Part shown: positions 1 through 11,900 of the stretch, in pieces
Layout of the letters: each line of letters opens with the position of its first letter
How positions within the stretch are numbered: the stretch's first letter is position 1
NCBI GenBank assembly: GCA_022266195.1
Contig: WHVY01000008.1
Location: forward strand, 2,913,501 to 2,977,500
DNA length: 64,000 nt
Direction: 5' to 3'
Origin: Tetranychus cinnabarinus
Lineage: Eukaryota; Arthropoda; Arachnida; Trombidiformes; Tetranychidae
Notes under the pieces: generated by a model
What the model saw: only the letters and a program-made list of their open reading frames with translations
Told to the model about the DNA's origin: nothing
Databases searched by the model: none
Translations under genes and position numbers: made by a program

Positions 1-1551
1 CGAAATGCATTTAGGTTCAAACTTAGTAAAAGTTAAAATGCAAATCACATCAATTGTATCAGATTTAATAGCAAAAGCTGAAATAATGAATATAAAACAA
101 TTTAATGGTGAGTTCGGTTGTCCTTATTGTCTTCATCCTGGTCAGATTTCAAGCAACAAGAGAGTTTATCCTTATGATATTTATGAATCAAAAACACATC
201 AATTTTACTTACAAGAAATTTCAAGAACTGAAAACACGAATCAAATGTCACCATTTGGAATCAAAGGTCCATCTGAATCCATAAAACATGTAAAATATCC
301 AAATGCATTACCAATTGGCTATATGCATTGCTTATTAGAAGGAGTAATGAAATTGACTTTGAATTTACAACAAATTTCTAATCGATCTGCTCGTGTAATT
401 ATAAATTCAAATTTGAAGAAGATTTCATTCCCTCATGATGTTGGTCGAAAAATCACTGATATTGATTCTGCATCGACTTGGAAAGCAACTCAATATCAAT
501 TATTGTTGCATCTTCTACCAATTTTCAAAGATACTTGCAGAACGAATGAAACAACTGAATTTTTTTACGTGTTGAATCTGCTTTTCATAATTATAAGAAC
601 AATGATTGAAAGAGAAATCAAATCAGAAAATTTGGAATTGCTCAGAGAAATGGTTCAATGCTTCGCGATCGTTTCAGCAACAATTTACAAAGGAAAAGAA
701 ACTTTGAATTTTCACCTTTTAACCAATCATCTTTTTGATCAAGTCAAAATAATGGGACCTTTATGGGCTCAAAGTGAATTTGTCTTTGAAGCTTACAACA
801 AATTTCTGAAAGAAAATGTTTCAGGAACTCGATGTCAAGGTAATATGCATAGAAGCTCATGCTATATTAATTAAATAATAACCTAACGCTTGGTCATAAT
901 TCACTAGGTAATACAATCACAGATGCATTTTTGCGTTACTGCTTGTTGCTCAGTTCAAAAGATCAAGTGAACGATGGTTGTGAAAATCTAATCAAACGTC
1001 ATTGGAAAAGAGTCGGACAATATAACAGAGTTACAATCGGAAATTCAATTGTATTGAAACCCTCAACAATTTTGAATGGTAATGATCTGGAGTCATTAAG
1101 AGCTTTAAATAGTAATTTACCTCCTGATACTTTGAAATGGCAAAGAGTGATAATAAGAGATCGAATGTACCACTCAGAATCTTATACAAACAAAAAAAGT
1201 TCAAATAGTTCAACAGTCAGTTTTTTACTTGGATTTGAAACTGGTTTTGGTAAAATTTTACAATTCATTTCCTTCAATGATAAAGTATATGCTTATGTTA
1301 AAAAATATACCGAATTGTCAGGTAAATTACTATATCGTGGACTAAATCAATCATCTAATGAACAAATACGAGTATTCATAAATAATGATACTCTCAATAA
1401 CTTTTATGTTCCAGTAAGATGTTCAAATGAAAAACTTTTAATCGATATTGAAAATATTTGTGACAAGTTTATTGAAATTTATAATTCAGACTTTGAAATA
1501 GATGGACTTTTTTATTTATCTAAATGGGATTTAATAATGAAAAATAAATGA
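1..1551 (+). CDS. tnp2/CACTA-type transposase, 3' part (5' cut by window edge)
   Basis: The model joins 1..839 and 908..1551; the frame is open to the left edge. The 68-bp intron 840..907 (CAAG|GTAATA … CACTAG|GT) restores the frame across a stop. The protein shows a CPYCLHPG zinc-like motif near its visible start, then MGPLWAQSEFVFEAYN and, across the intron, GTRCQGNTITDAFLR. These are hallmarks of the C-terminal half of tnp2-like DDE transposases of CACTA/EnSpm-type DNA transposons found in animal genomes. That assignment comes from family knowledge; the catalytic DDE core would lie mostly upstream and is not visible here. Apart from the intron the frame is uninterrupted for about 490 codons, so the copy may be recent or functional. 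A related plant-type tnp2 domain protein of host origin is less likely. The stop is at 1549–1551 and repeat-rich flank follows. Confidence 0.72.
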
Positions 1552-1558
1552 AGTATAA

Positions 1559-1778
1559 TTGCGATTGAAGCTCAAAACAATGTATAAATAATCATAAGAA
1601 TTGTACAATAGACGCTCATTGTAATATTCAAATAACGCCAAACATTTCATTGAATTATTTTGAATATAGCTTGAACAAGCTGCGCTTTAATCATTTTATA
1701 ATTGCAATTGAAGCTCAGCACAATTTATAAAAGTCATAAGAATAGTACAATAGACGCTCATTGTAATATTCAAATTAA
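1559..1778. repeat. Direct repeat of about 77 bp, two copies, downstream of transposase
   Basis: Copy 1 spans about 1559..1634 and copy 2 about 1700..1778. Both run from TTGC(G/A)ATTGAAGCTC through ACAATAGACGCTCATTG to TAATATTCAAAT. Each copy holds two versions of a GA(A/C)GCTC core (1567 and 1611; 1710 and 1753), flanked by short complementary arms that would form imperfect hairpins. Position just behind a tnp2 gene fits subterminal repeats of a CACTA-like element, to which such transposases or their accessory proteins bind. That role is inferred. Confidence 0.7.
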
Positions 1779-1833
1779 CCGGTTTTAGAGATAAATTTAT
1801 ATTCGACCCCTAGCAGTTGCTTAGCTAGAAAGC

Positions 1834-1841
1834 CAGTGTAA
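1834..1841 (+). mobile_element. Possible 3' terminus of the CACTA-like element
   Basis: The sequence reads AAGCCAGTG followed by TAA. CACTA-type elements end in CAGTG/TAGTG and make 2–3-bp target duplications, so the element could end at 1838. The other end lies outside the window, so terminal inverted repeats cannot be compared. The assignment is weak, because a repeat of the same family also lies beyond this point (2531–2784). Confidence 0.25.
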
Positions 1842-1989
1842 ACAAACAAACAAATCAACTAACGAGTTAGTTAACTTTTTATCTATTTTGTTCAAGTTTT
1901 TATCTATTGTGATTAAGTTTTATCTATTTTTATTAATTTTTCATTCTATTCATCTAAATATTACCTGAATATTTCTCGACAAATATCAT

Positions 1990-4217
1990 TCAAGTGATAA
2001 AAGGTAAGTTATTAAGCCTCAAATATTAAGATTTATAGTTAAGCTAAGCTTACTGATAATATATTTTTGCTTGCATTTCAGATGGAGTCAGATGATGGTA
2101 ACTCGAACGCAAGTAACTCTTCCTCAAATCTATCATCCATAGCAGATGAAAATGAATATTTCCTGGAATTGGATGAATTTGCTGCTGATGGAATAGTTTC
2201 CCTTCAGAAATTTGGTTTCAATATTGATGATTTAGCCGTAACCAGGAATAATGTACTCTATTTTTCAAATATGGAATCAATGTTAGTTATGAGCTTGGAA
2301 ACGCCACGACTTTGTTTTTTAGGATTGCCATTACAAGAGCTTTTATCAGCTATAACACCCATTTTAAATGACGTGAAAAAAATAATGACCATCAATAAAG
2401 TTAAAGATGGACTAACAATCGCTAAAAATGGCTATTTGAAAGATAAATTTGTTTACGGATTTAAAATCAATATCGTTTATAACAGGTAAGAAGAAAGCAT
2501 TTTGATGAAACTTTAGTGAATATTGTATTTGATGCTCAATACTGAATTCAGTGAAGTTAGGTTGAGTGAATATTGTAACTGACGCTCGATACAATATTCA
2601 CAAAAGTTTACTTTCCATGTTAAATGTTAAAAGGTTGACTAATTTACACACTTAACTTGTTGTAGACCGAACACTTTAGCCATTTTAATCTAAGTGAATA
2701 TTGTAACAGACGCTCGATACAATATTCACTTAGATTTACTGAAATTATGGTGAATATGTAACAGAAGCTCGTTACGATATTCACAAGTAAAGTTATTAGT
2801 GTTGACTTATTAAAGAATGAACTAACATTAAAATCTTATTTGCTTCCTTTACAGTTTGGCGCCAACCATAATAGCCGAGGGTGAAGGCATTTCAAGTTCA
2901 AAAAAGTTAGCGAAACACAAAGCCATTTATTCCTGCTTGATAGACTGTTTTAAAAAGAATCTAGCCTTTTCACCGAATGAGGAGAGGATAATAGGAATGC
3001 CAAACACTAATTCATATTGCTTTGCGATAGCATTGTTAGTGCCACTTTTTTCACTGCCTGAATTTACTAATAGACTCACAATGGCCTATTATCTACATGT
3101 ACACAACCAAGCAGCAAGGGCAAACTGTACATTAGATAAATTTTTTACGCTCAAGTCCCTTTATATTTTATCAAAAAAATATTTGAAAATCGCAATGAGT
3201 AAATCTCATACAAATGGCCAAATTTTAGCGCATAAGGAATTGGAAAATGCCATTAATTCATTTTTACATTCAAATGGATTCCATTGGACGGATTTGCGAA
3301 CTAGTTCTGGTGGTTATGAACAGGTTTTATATTCAAGAATTTTTACTTCGATAACTAATGAATATAAGAGAAGCAAAGTAAAATTGTTCAATCCATTTGA
3401 TCAACTATTTTTGATCAAAATACACATAAAATACAAATGTGGTTTTACCGGCTGCAGATCCTTTAACAAAGTTTCTGAAAAAGATTTGGCCATTCACCAA
3501 TTCAGATTACCACCACATATAGATCATGTAAGTATTACTACTTCAACACTGTTAAAACGCTTTAACAATGTTTAATTAAAACCAAAACTAACGCTTGTTT
3601 TGTTTTATTCATTAGGCAACCAGCATTCAGGATTTGCTTGACGAAATGAAATTTTTACTGAGCTATAGCACTTTCTGTAATGTTTGTAGTAAAAAAAAGC
3701 CTGAAATACTACATTATGATTTCAATTCTGAATCGCCTATCGTTTTGGTTTTCCGTGTTGAGCCATATGTGCCAGATCCCGATGCAGATCACATTATTAT
3801 TAATGAAACGCTGGAAATCGGAGGACAAAAATATAATCTTTATTCAAAGACTCAACATGTCGTAGATGATTTTGACGACTGTGAGACAGACTCGGAAACC
3901 GGCGAACCGATTCCCGATCATGTGGTACCAGTTTTTAAACCAAATACCAATTGGATTGTAATTGATAACCACCAAAAAATGAAGGCTGAAAATTATTTTG
4001 GTAAAGAAGATTTACCGAAAGTTTTGAAAACTTGTGAAAAGGCAGGATTAATACTTTATCTTAATGCAAATAGATCTTCTGATTTTACAAAATATTCACA
4101 ATTTTTAAATATGTAAGTACCGAAAAAACCAAATTAATTGCTTTATTTAACAAATATTTTCTTATTTCTTGCAGATTTCCTGAAAATCAATGGTCAGGCT
4201 TACAAAAAATCGCCTAA
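1990..4217 (+). CDS. dsRBD-like/ubiquitin-specific protease (C19) fusion protein
   Basis: Coding exons are 2082..2485, 2855..3527, 3616..4112 and 4175..4217, giving 538 aa with all phases agreeing. A 5' UTR intron is likely at 2004..2081 (AAG|GTAAGT … TTTCAG|ATGGAG), placing the start ATG directly at the acceptor. Residues about 100–168 resemble a double-stranded-RNA-binding fold: the strand YGFKINIVYN, then IIAEGEGISSSKKLAKHKA, which matches the GxGxSKKxAK box. The first helix is poorly conserved. Residues about 182–480 match the USP peptidase: Cys box GMPNTNSYCF (Cys190, oxyanion Asn185), Cys pairs CGFTGC and CNVC (zinc ribbon), and His box DHVVPVF…NWIVID (His461, Asp476). The triad is therefore intact and deubiquitinating activity is predicted. 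The gene follows the tnp2 transposase on the same strand and its first coding intron carries the GACGCTC hairpins, so it may be a transposon cargo gene. A host gene hit by the repeats is the alternative. Confidence 0.75.
2517..2784. repeat. Four GACGCTC-centred palindromic repeats in intron of the USP gene
   Basis: Copies are at about 2517..2555 (degenerate), 2566..2601, 2687..2736 and 2750..2784. The consensus is an inverted repeat with arm GTGAATATTGTA, a 12-base loop centred on GACGCTC, and arm TACAATATTCAC. The third copy has 19-bp perfect arms; the last has mismatches. The loop core is the same as in the repeats behind the transposase. They lie wholly inside intron 2486..2854. Confidence 0.85.
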
Positions 4218-7200
4218 AAATGAAAGAAAAAATTTTCAATATTTCAATAGTTTATTGCAATTTATTGTATATAAAACATATTTTTATCAATCAAAATTAT
4301 AAAAAAACATTTTTAAATTTTCACTTCAATTGTGAATACGATTTTTTAGTTTAAATTACAATTTTCTATCTAAAACCCATGAACTCATTAAAACTTGTTA
4401 AGATTTTCTACCAGGGTAATTCAATGGGAAACCTTTTTGTTAAGGCTATTTGGTATTCATTTTGGGTTTTCATTTCGTTTCCTTTAATCCATCCAATTTG
4501 AATTGCCAATTTGATTAATTTTGTTTAACTAATGGACAGTTGATTTAAACAGTGGATAATTTAATCAGTAAATTGTTTACTTTCACACATTCAAAGTTGA
4601 TTAGTTAAAGCTCTTTTCTTCATTGGGTTCACGAATCTGGTTTTCTGGTAAATGAATATTCAATTGAATATTTATTTTAACCCAAGTCAATGGAATGATA
4701 TTTTTTTGGTTAAATATTTAGCAATTTGAGTTAAATTTGAAATTTCTTGATTCCTTAATTGTTGATTTGTTAAAGATGAAGAAAGGTTGTATTGCTATTG
4801 ATAAGTCAATTGTTGTATGAAAACATTGAAACATTGAACATCTGATGACTTGTTTGGTTCCAATGTTAGTGACAAGTTGAATGTTGGTGAGGTCAAAGAA
4901 TCAGTAAATCGCGATAATTAACTCATTTGATTGACTGATTAGTAAAGTGATTGAAGTTGGATTCAACTGTTTGTATATGTGTATGTACATGAGTGAGTGT
5001 AAATGTTTCAAAAGGCGTTGTAACAATTTGTTAAACAAAAATGTTAAACCATTAGTTTGATTCAGTTCATTTTACTTAATATTATTCATTGATTCATAAA
5101 CAAATGATGGTGAGAGTGAGAAGGCTAAAGAAGAGGAAGAAGGTTAAAATGATGAGAATGATGATGAAGGAGAAAGGCAACAAATTAAAATGATGTTAAA
5201 CAGATTGATGAATGTTTCTTTGGGTTTCTTCAGGCTTTCCTCATCTTTTTCAGGCGAGTTCCGAGCTCATCAGACTTGGCATGATACCAAAGGTGTGACT
5301 CATGACTTTGGATATTTAAGAAGCAACAAACTAAGCAACTATCATCATCATCATCATGAAAAGGAAAGGCAAAAAAGTAGTAGGCTCATGAAGCGTTTTT
5401 AGCAAAGGATTTACTATTATAATATATTTCCTTTTACATTAATAACATGTAATATTTGCATGGTTTACGTTATTTCTTGTAAAATAAAAGTTAAATGAGT
5501 GAGTGAAGGAAAAAAATTTATGAATGAGTCTCAAGATGATCATGATGATGGGCAATGGCGATGAAGAGGAAGATGATTTTGTATTGAAATAAGCTGTTGG
5601 TGCGTAGTTGATTTGCTAATTTTTTATTTTCCCAATCATCTTGATCATTCTCTTAATCATCATCAGGATCATTAAACATCTTCTTTGGTTGCAATTTGAT
5701 TAAGAAAAGTTGAAATTTTGTTCAATGTTCATTGACAGATGATCAAGATGAAAGATTAATTGATTAGGGAGTTACCATGGGAATGAAGAGTGAAAAATGG
5801 TTTCCAGGTTAAAGGTTATTTTGGGTTACTTACGGTGTTGTACAGGCTGTGTGTTTGGGTTGTGACAAAGGTTAGGAGGTGAAGGTGTTTGGTCTTGGGT
5901 TAATGGAGAGATGATATTATCGAGAAAGGATGTTGATGATGAATGTTGATGATGAATGTATTGGTTGCCTTGAAAACGCCTGATGAAATATAAATAGTGT
6001 TGAATGTTGAGTGCGGGTTGATTGTAGCTAATTGTTAATGTTGATTACTCTCCATTTTTACCTCCTCTTGAATCAGTAATTCATGAAGATAACTAACTTT
6101 TTTTCATCATGACGATCATGACGATGTGTACATTGGCTGGCTTTTTAATGGATACTTCAGCCTTTCATTAGTTGATCCAGTTTCCTGTCCTATGATGTAA
6201 ACATAAATGGGTATCTGGCTTTTGACCCAAGGAAAAGGTTAAGGAGATGATTGTTGATGGTGATGATGATTGAGAGGGCAAAATACCAAACAGTTTGATT
6301 ACCATTTAAATAGCAACACCGGTTCAATTATGATTTTGTTCCCTGTGAATCACAATTTCTCCTTTTCTTTGTTTAGATAAATTGGGAATCAATTTCGCTA
6401 TAACTGGTTTCATCGAGTCCTTTTTTGCTTCACCAATTTATGTACTATTAACAGCTTTTTTTGTTAACTCTCTCAATCCGATTGAACACTTTGCTTGTTG
6501 ATAAGATACTTTGGTTGGAAAATTTTGACCAATTTGCTGTTCCAACCTTCATATGAGTATCGGACTAAACAATAAAAATTTAATCTGGAAAAATCTTGAA
6601 TCCTTTTTGTTTTGTTTCCCAACAAAACTGCTGTTACTTTTCAAATCAATTAGACAATCTCTTACATTGAACATTTGTTTACCCAAAAGAATTGGATAAC
6701 CAAAAAAACCTGGTTAAACCCGAAAAAAACCAATCACAATTTATTCTTTTCCCTCTTCAAAACTCTTCGCCTTTTCTTTTTTTTCTTTCTTCGTTTTTAC
6801 ATTTTTGCCTTTTCTCTTTTCTCTTCTCACAATATTTTTTGTTTAACTGGCAACAACGTTTATTTCACTAACAAATATAATGACCTCTGAGTATGTGTCT
6901 GTGTTCAGACTGTCTAGTCTTTCCAGTCTCAATGTTATAGTTTTCAACTTTAACCCAAAACTAAACCAAAAACCCAAACTCATAATTTTCATATTGATAC
7001 CAGTTTCAATAGTTGACCAGTTACAATTGTTTTGTTTTTGTGTGTGTTTTTTATATAAAGTTATCTATTTTATAAAGTGATCAGTTATAACCATCTCTTG
7101 ACCATACACCTCTTAATTTGTGTTCAACTTCAACAATCAAGGAAACAAAAGATTTTTACCAAGACTTGAACTTGATTGAAGCATTCAACGATAACCTTAA

Positions 7201-8903
7201 AAAGGAGCCACATTTTTATCTTCTGTTTCTTCATTTTCTTTCTATTTCTCTTCCCAATTTCTCCATCTATTTTTCCTCTCATGTCTTTTCAGCTTGATAC
7301 GATGATGATGATGATGATGATTTATCTTGACCTCCTACTTCTTCCATCATCAACATATTCTTTGACAAATTCCCTTTGTACTCCTCCTTAACTCTAACTT
7401 CCGTTTGTTTTCCCCTTTTTATCTTCTTCTTCCCCTGTCTGTCTGTCTCTTTTTGTGTGTGTCTGTACAGGGTGAGTAGAGTCAGAAGATGAAACGAAAA
7501 AAAGCGAGAAAAAAACTTGAATTCTTTTATTTCTGTAAGCAAAAAGAACAGCCCAATCAATGCGCAGTAAAACTGATTCCCATCATTTTCTTGCTGTTAC
7601 TGCTGTTGTTGTCTTGCTTTCTTGTTGACAATACAACCGATGGTGAAACTTTTCTTCTATTGAATCAACCGCTATTTTCAAACATATTTAATTTGCTTCC
7701 CAATTTGATTCCCTTTTTTCTTACTCAACACCCTGTATTATTTGTGTATCTGTAGCTCTGTGTCTATCCCCTGTTTCAAGTTAGAAAAGTTGTTTCCCCT
7801 AATCACGTGGTGAAAGAAAAGAAAAGAAGGGAGGCAACTTGGATAGAGAGAGAGTCTCTTCCACCCTATTACCAGAAAATATATTAACTAGTTAGTTTCG
7901 GGTTTTTGTCTGTTTTACTTCATCTTTTCATCTTCATCTTCATCCTCATCTTTATAATATATATTTTTTTGTTTCATCTTGTTGCTGTTCTCTCTCTCTC
8001 TCTACCACACACATTACATACACTTCTACATCTACATCTCAACCTTTTTGCTCATTTGGTAGTGGATTAGTGTATTAGTGTAAGTTTTTTTGTCTGTTAA
8101 TCTTTTTCTCAGTGTCTTCAGTATACTTTTTTTCCTCCTTTACTCCTTTTCCTTTCTTTACCTCAATCTCTCTCTGTTCAAATTTTTACGATGCTGTGTC
8201 TCTTTTGTTTTTAATCATAATTAATTTTACTTTTCTGGTTTTTATTGATTTCTGTGATTAATTTTGTACACTTTTCTTTTGAAGACCAATGGAAGCTTGT
8301 TATTTGTACTTCATCAGGTGCTCTGTGTTATTTTTTATGTTATGATGTTTCAGACATCTGAAGAAGTACATTTATCAAGGCTTAACCGGAGTACATCGAC
8401 CATATCCATCAACCGTCTTCTCATATTTTTTCCTTTTGTTCACACCTCAGCGTAATTGTCTCTCTTGGACTTAGTTCCATCCGATTGGATACATCTCTCT
8501 GTATCTGGTTTAATGGATTTAACTAGACGCTGAATTGCCAAATTGATGCAGAAAATTCAGACCAAGACCAAGACCAAAAATCCCAGAGAAAGAAAGAAAT
8601 GGAGACGACATTAATATCAGCAAGAGAAAAATAAATCTCCCAACAAAACCTAACTTTTGTTTCTCTTTCTCTCTTTCTTTTTTTTCTGGGCCCTTTATTT
8701 CATTATAAGGTATTATTCATTTTGTTTTTCTCTTTTTATCTCATTTTTATCGTAACTCTTGATTTCTTCCATTTTTTCCCTTACTTGCTGACTTTTCTCT
8801 CGTTTTTCTATTGTTACTTTAAATACATGCATATTTTATATGTATTTGTGTTTCTCAGTCTTTCATCTCGTTTGTCTCGCTGAAACTTCATGACAGTCCA
8901 TCG
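4218..8903. other. Gene-free spacer, low complexity
   Basis: No convincing coding exon was seen. The stretch holds GATGAT/CATCAT runs (about 5105–5180, 5345–5360, 7300–7322), pyrimidine-rich tracts (6760–6840, 7410–7470, 7920–8190) and several short open frames made of Phe/Leu/Ser codons, as expected by chance in such DNA. Confidence 0.6.
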
Positions 8904-8909
8904 TTTATT
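8904..8909 (-). terminator. Poly(A) signal AATAAA of the serotonin transporter gene
   Basis: The minus strand reads AATAAA here (plus strand TTTATT), about 80 bases past the TGA at 8990–8992. This supports ending the transporter in exon 8990..9187 rather than splicing onward to distant exons. Confidence 0.6.
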
Positions 8910-8989
8910 CTGAACTTGTCATAAGTTTACTTAGTGTTGTTTTACAAAATTTTACCCTCACATTTACAGTTAAAGATAATGGTATGATG

Positions 8990-11900
8990 TCAATGTTTTG
9001 CTGGTGGTGCAATAATTACCTCAATAAAGGTTCCATCAAGTTTACAAAGATGATAAATGGCGTAAATAGGAACACAAATAATTGATGAACTTGTAATTAA
9101 CCAACCAAGGCTAATTGACCAAGTTGGATACTTATAATTTTCCCATTCCAAATCGTTGTAACCAATAATTGCAAATGTAAATGTAACCTGATTGACACAA
9201 AATAAGAAAGACAGAAAATTAATCCTGTTGATATCGAATATCCAAGCATCGCCGAAATCTAAGTGGACAGTTTTTTCTCAATCATCTGTTTCTCTTTTTT
9301 TCATACAGATTTGTTTAATGTAAATGTCATTGGTTGATGGCATTTGTCATTTTTGTATTGGAAACATATTAATCATAAGTGCTCAAGATTCAAAGATTAT
9401 CTTTTTTCTCTTTCTCTGGGGCAACCCTGATAAACTACTTACGTTTAATTCAACGTAATTTACCCTTAAATATCACATTGAAGTACGTTAGAATCTTTAT
9501 GAGTCACCATCAATTGTGTACTTATCATATTTACATCAAGTGTTGGATGATGTAATTTGTTTAATATGAGTACAATCTGGCTAGTCAACCTTAACAGTGA
9601 ATTGATGAAACAAATACCAGTACAAGAAAATTTAATTAAAATGAAAATCAACTTGAATATATTTTTTTCTCAATCATAATTTATGTGCAAACGTTTTTTC
9701 ACTCCAACTCAAAATGATGATAACTTGCAAGCTTAAAGTTAGATTGAAGAGAGAGAGAAAAAAATCTAAATTGATTTAGATAATCAATTTGTAACGTAAT
9801 TGCTCATTTCCTCTCCTGTATATAATTGAACATTCATCTGAATAAATAAAAGTATCAAGAATTAATCATTTTCCGACTCCCAAATGATAATCTATTATTG
9901 ATTCACAAGGATCAACACAAATTGAAAAAAAAGCTCTTAATGTATTTTACACTTGCAACTGCTTTAATCGTGAACACACTCAACATTGATTTACTAATTA
10001 GTATTGAATAGTCTCTTGTTGAAATATTTAACCAGTTAACGGACATAAATATTCATGGAATGTTGATGACCAAAAATGTTAATATTTGCTGTTGAGCTTT
10101 TGTTTTGCCCACTAACTAAGTGATTGGTGCGAGAATCAGTAAGGCTAATAAATAACTTTGCGTTCACAATTAAATACGATCCAATATTTATCTTAGTCAT
10201 CTGATTACTGTTATTACACTGAATTACGTCAAGTTAAACAGGTTACTATTCATTCACTGATTGCACCATTCAAGTGAAACTTGAGCCTTTCATTGTTTAT
10301 CATTTCTATTGTAATCATTTGTTTTGTTTTCATGTAACACCAAAAATGATTGAATTTTGTATCAATCCTGATTCATTTCAACAAATTGCCTTAAAAGAAG
10401 ACAGAATCTGTTTTTATCACACAACTGATAGATTATATTGCCTTCAATTGAACCCGCTTTTATGGCCAAATTAATTAAAGTTAGTCCGGTTGCTACCATC
10501 TGATTCAATCTTTATTATCAAACTTCATCATTGACCAATTGAGTTGTTTATTTTAGCGTTTTAAGTTAAATTTTTATCAATAGATGACACTGCTAGCTAG
10601 AATCTATTTCTCTTGTAACGCCATCTAATGGAATAAACCACAGTTTTAAAAGTTTAGCTTCTTCAACAGTTATTTCAATATTCAATGGAGACGATTATCT
10701 AACTATTTATTAATCACGGATTCTCTTCATCTATCTTCTAGTTTTGATTATTAAGTTAAATTTTATTGTGCTATCGTTAGAGGGAAAGTGGTTTGGTTAT
10801 AAAGTTAAGAAGAGTCAACTCGCGATCCTAAAAATGTTATGTAAGTGTATTTGATATTTGTAAATTAAAATGGAGTTTATGTTTCTTACGAAAAGAAAGA
10901 TGGGACTAATATATGTCCAACAAGCTCTCCAAAATATTCCGGGCATATAACCAAGCATCTCTTTGATTTGTAGGGCAAATTTATTGGCTCCTGTTGAATT
11001 GATGGCATCAAATGTTAGGTTTGTAACTCAAGTTTCTTCCAGCATGTTTTGTATTACTCACCGTACATCCAACATATTGCGACGGATTCAACAAAGACGA
11101 TAAATAACAGTGGAAATGAAGCTCCGTAAGAGTCTAAAAGGTTGACAACATAATTACCACCCTATAAAATGAAAGTCAACAAAAAATTATAATATCTTTT
11201 CTTTTAACAGGTTTTCTGGCCCTTATGGATTTTCAACTTACGTAAGTTGTTGTTGGCAGTGCAAATAAATAAATGACAATAATTAATATGGCAACAAATA
11301 TTTCACGATTTTTTCTTATAGTATGAGGATATTCATCACAGATTCCAGTTATCAAAGCTTCCAATCCAGCAAACTACCAATCACAATGTTAATCCAGTAG
11401 GATCAGAAAAGTGAAAGTCAATCATGGTGATGATAGAGCATTGAAAGAAGGAACAAAAAAACAAAAGATTATTGTTGAAATAAATTGATAAAAGTGAAGT
11501 TGGATGATTAATTGATGTTCTACAATTTCAATTTTCTTCAACAATCAAAGCCTATGTGGATCAGAGACTAAATGTCGAGCAAAATCAATCTCCAAACATT
11601 ATCAGCTGAAAAAATCAGAGTGCAAATTTTTCAAGATTATAAATGGATAAAGTCATGTACATGAACGAATATAATCCTCCATTACCATCACTGAAATTCA
11701 AGAACTAGGACGGATCGACCAGGATGAATCAAATATAGTGTTAAAGATATTCTTACCGTACTATCCAAACCTAAAGTTATAAGCATAGCGAAGAAAAGTA
11801 CAGCCCAAAAAGACGAATATTGCATAGTTGCTATTGCTTCAGGATAAACAATGAACACTAAACCAGCACCTAGAGTTTGATGAACAAAAATATCAGTATT

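Noticed and set aside
5840..5979. Exon-like segment on the minus strand (TTTCATCAG| … |GTAAGT), considered as C-terminal exon of the serotonin transporter
   Set aside because: In the phase delivered by the transporter it hits a stop after about 20 codons, before its donor, and AATAAA just after the 8990 stop already ends the gene. His/Ser/Pro-rich low-complexity content.
7176..7755. Hydrophobic open frames in the 7-kb spacer
   Set aside because: They come from pyrimidine-rich low-complexity DNA (Phe/Leu/Ser runs) and have no domain or splice evidence.
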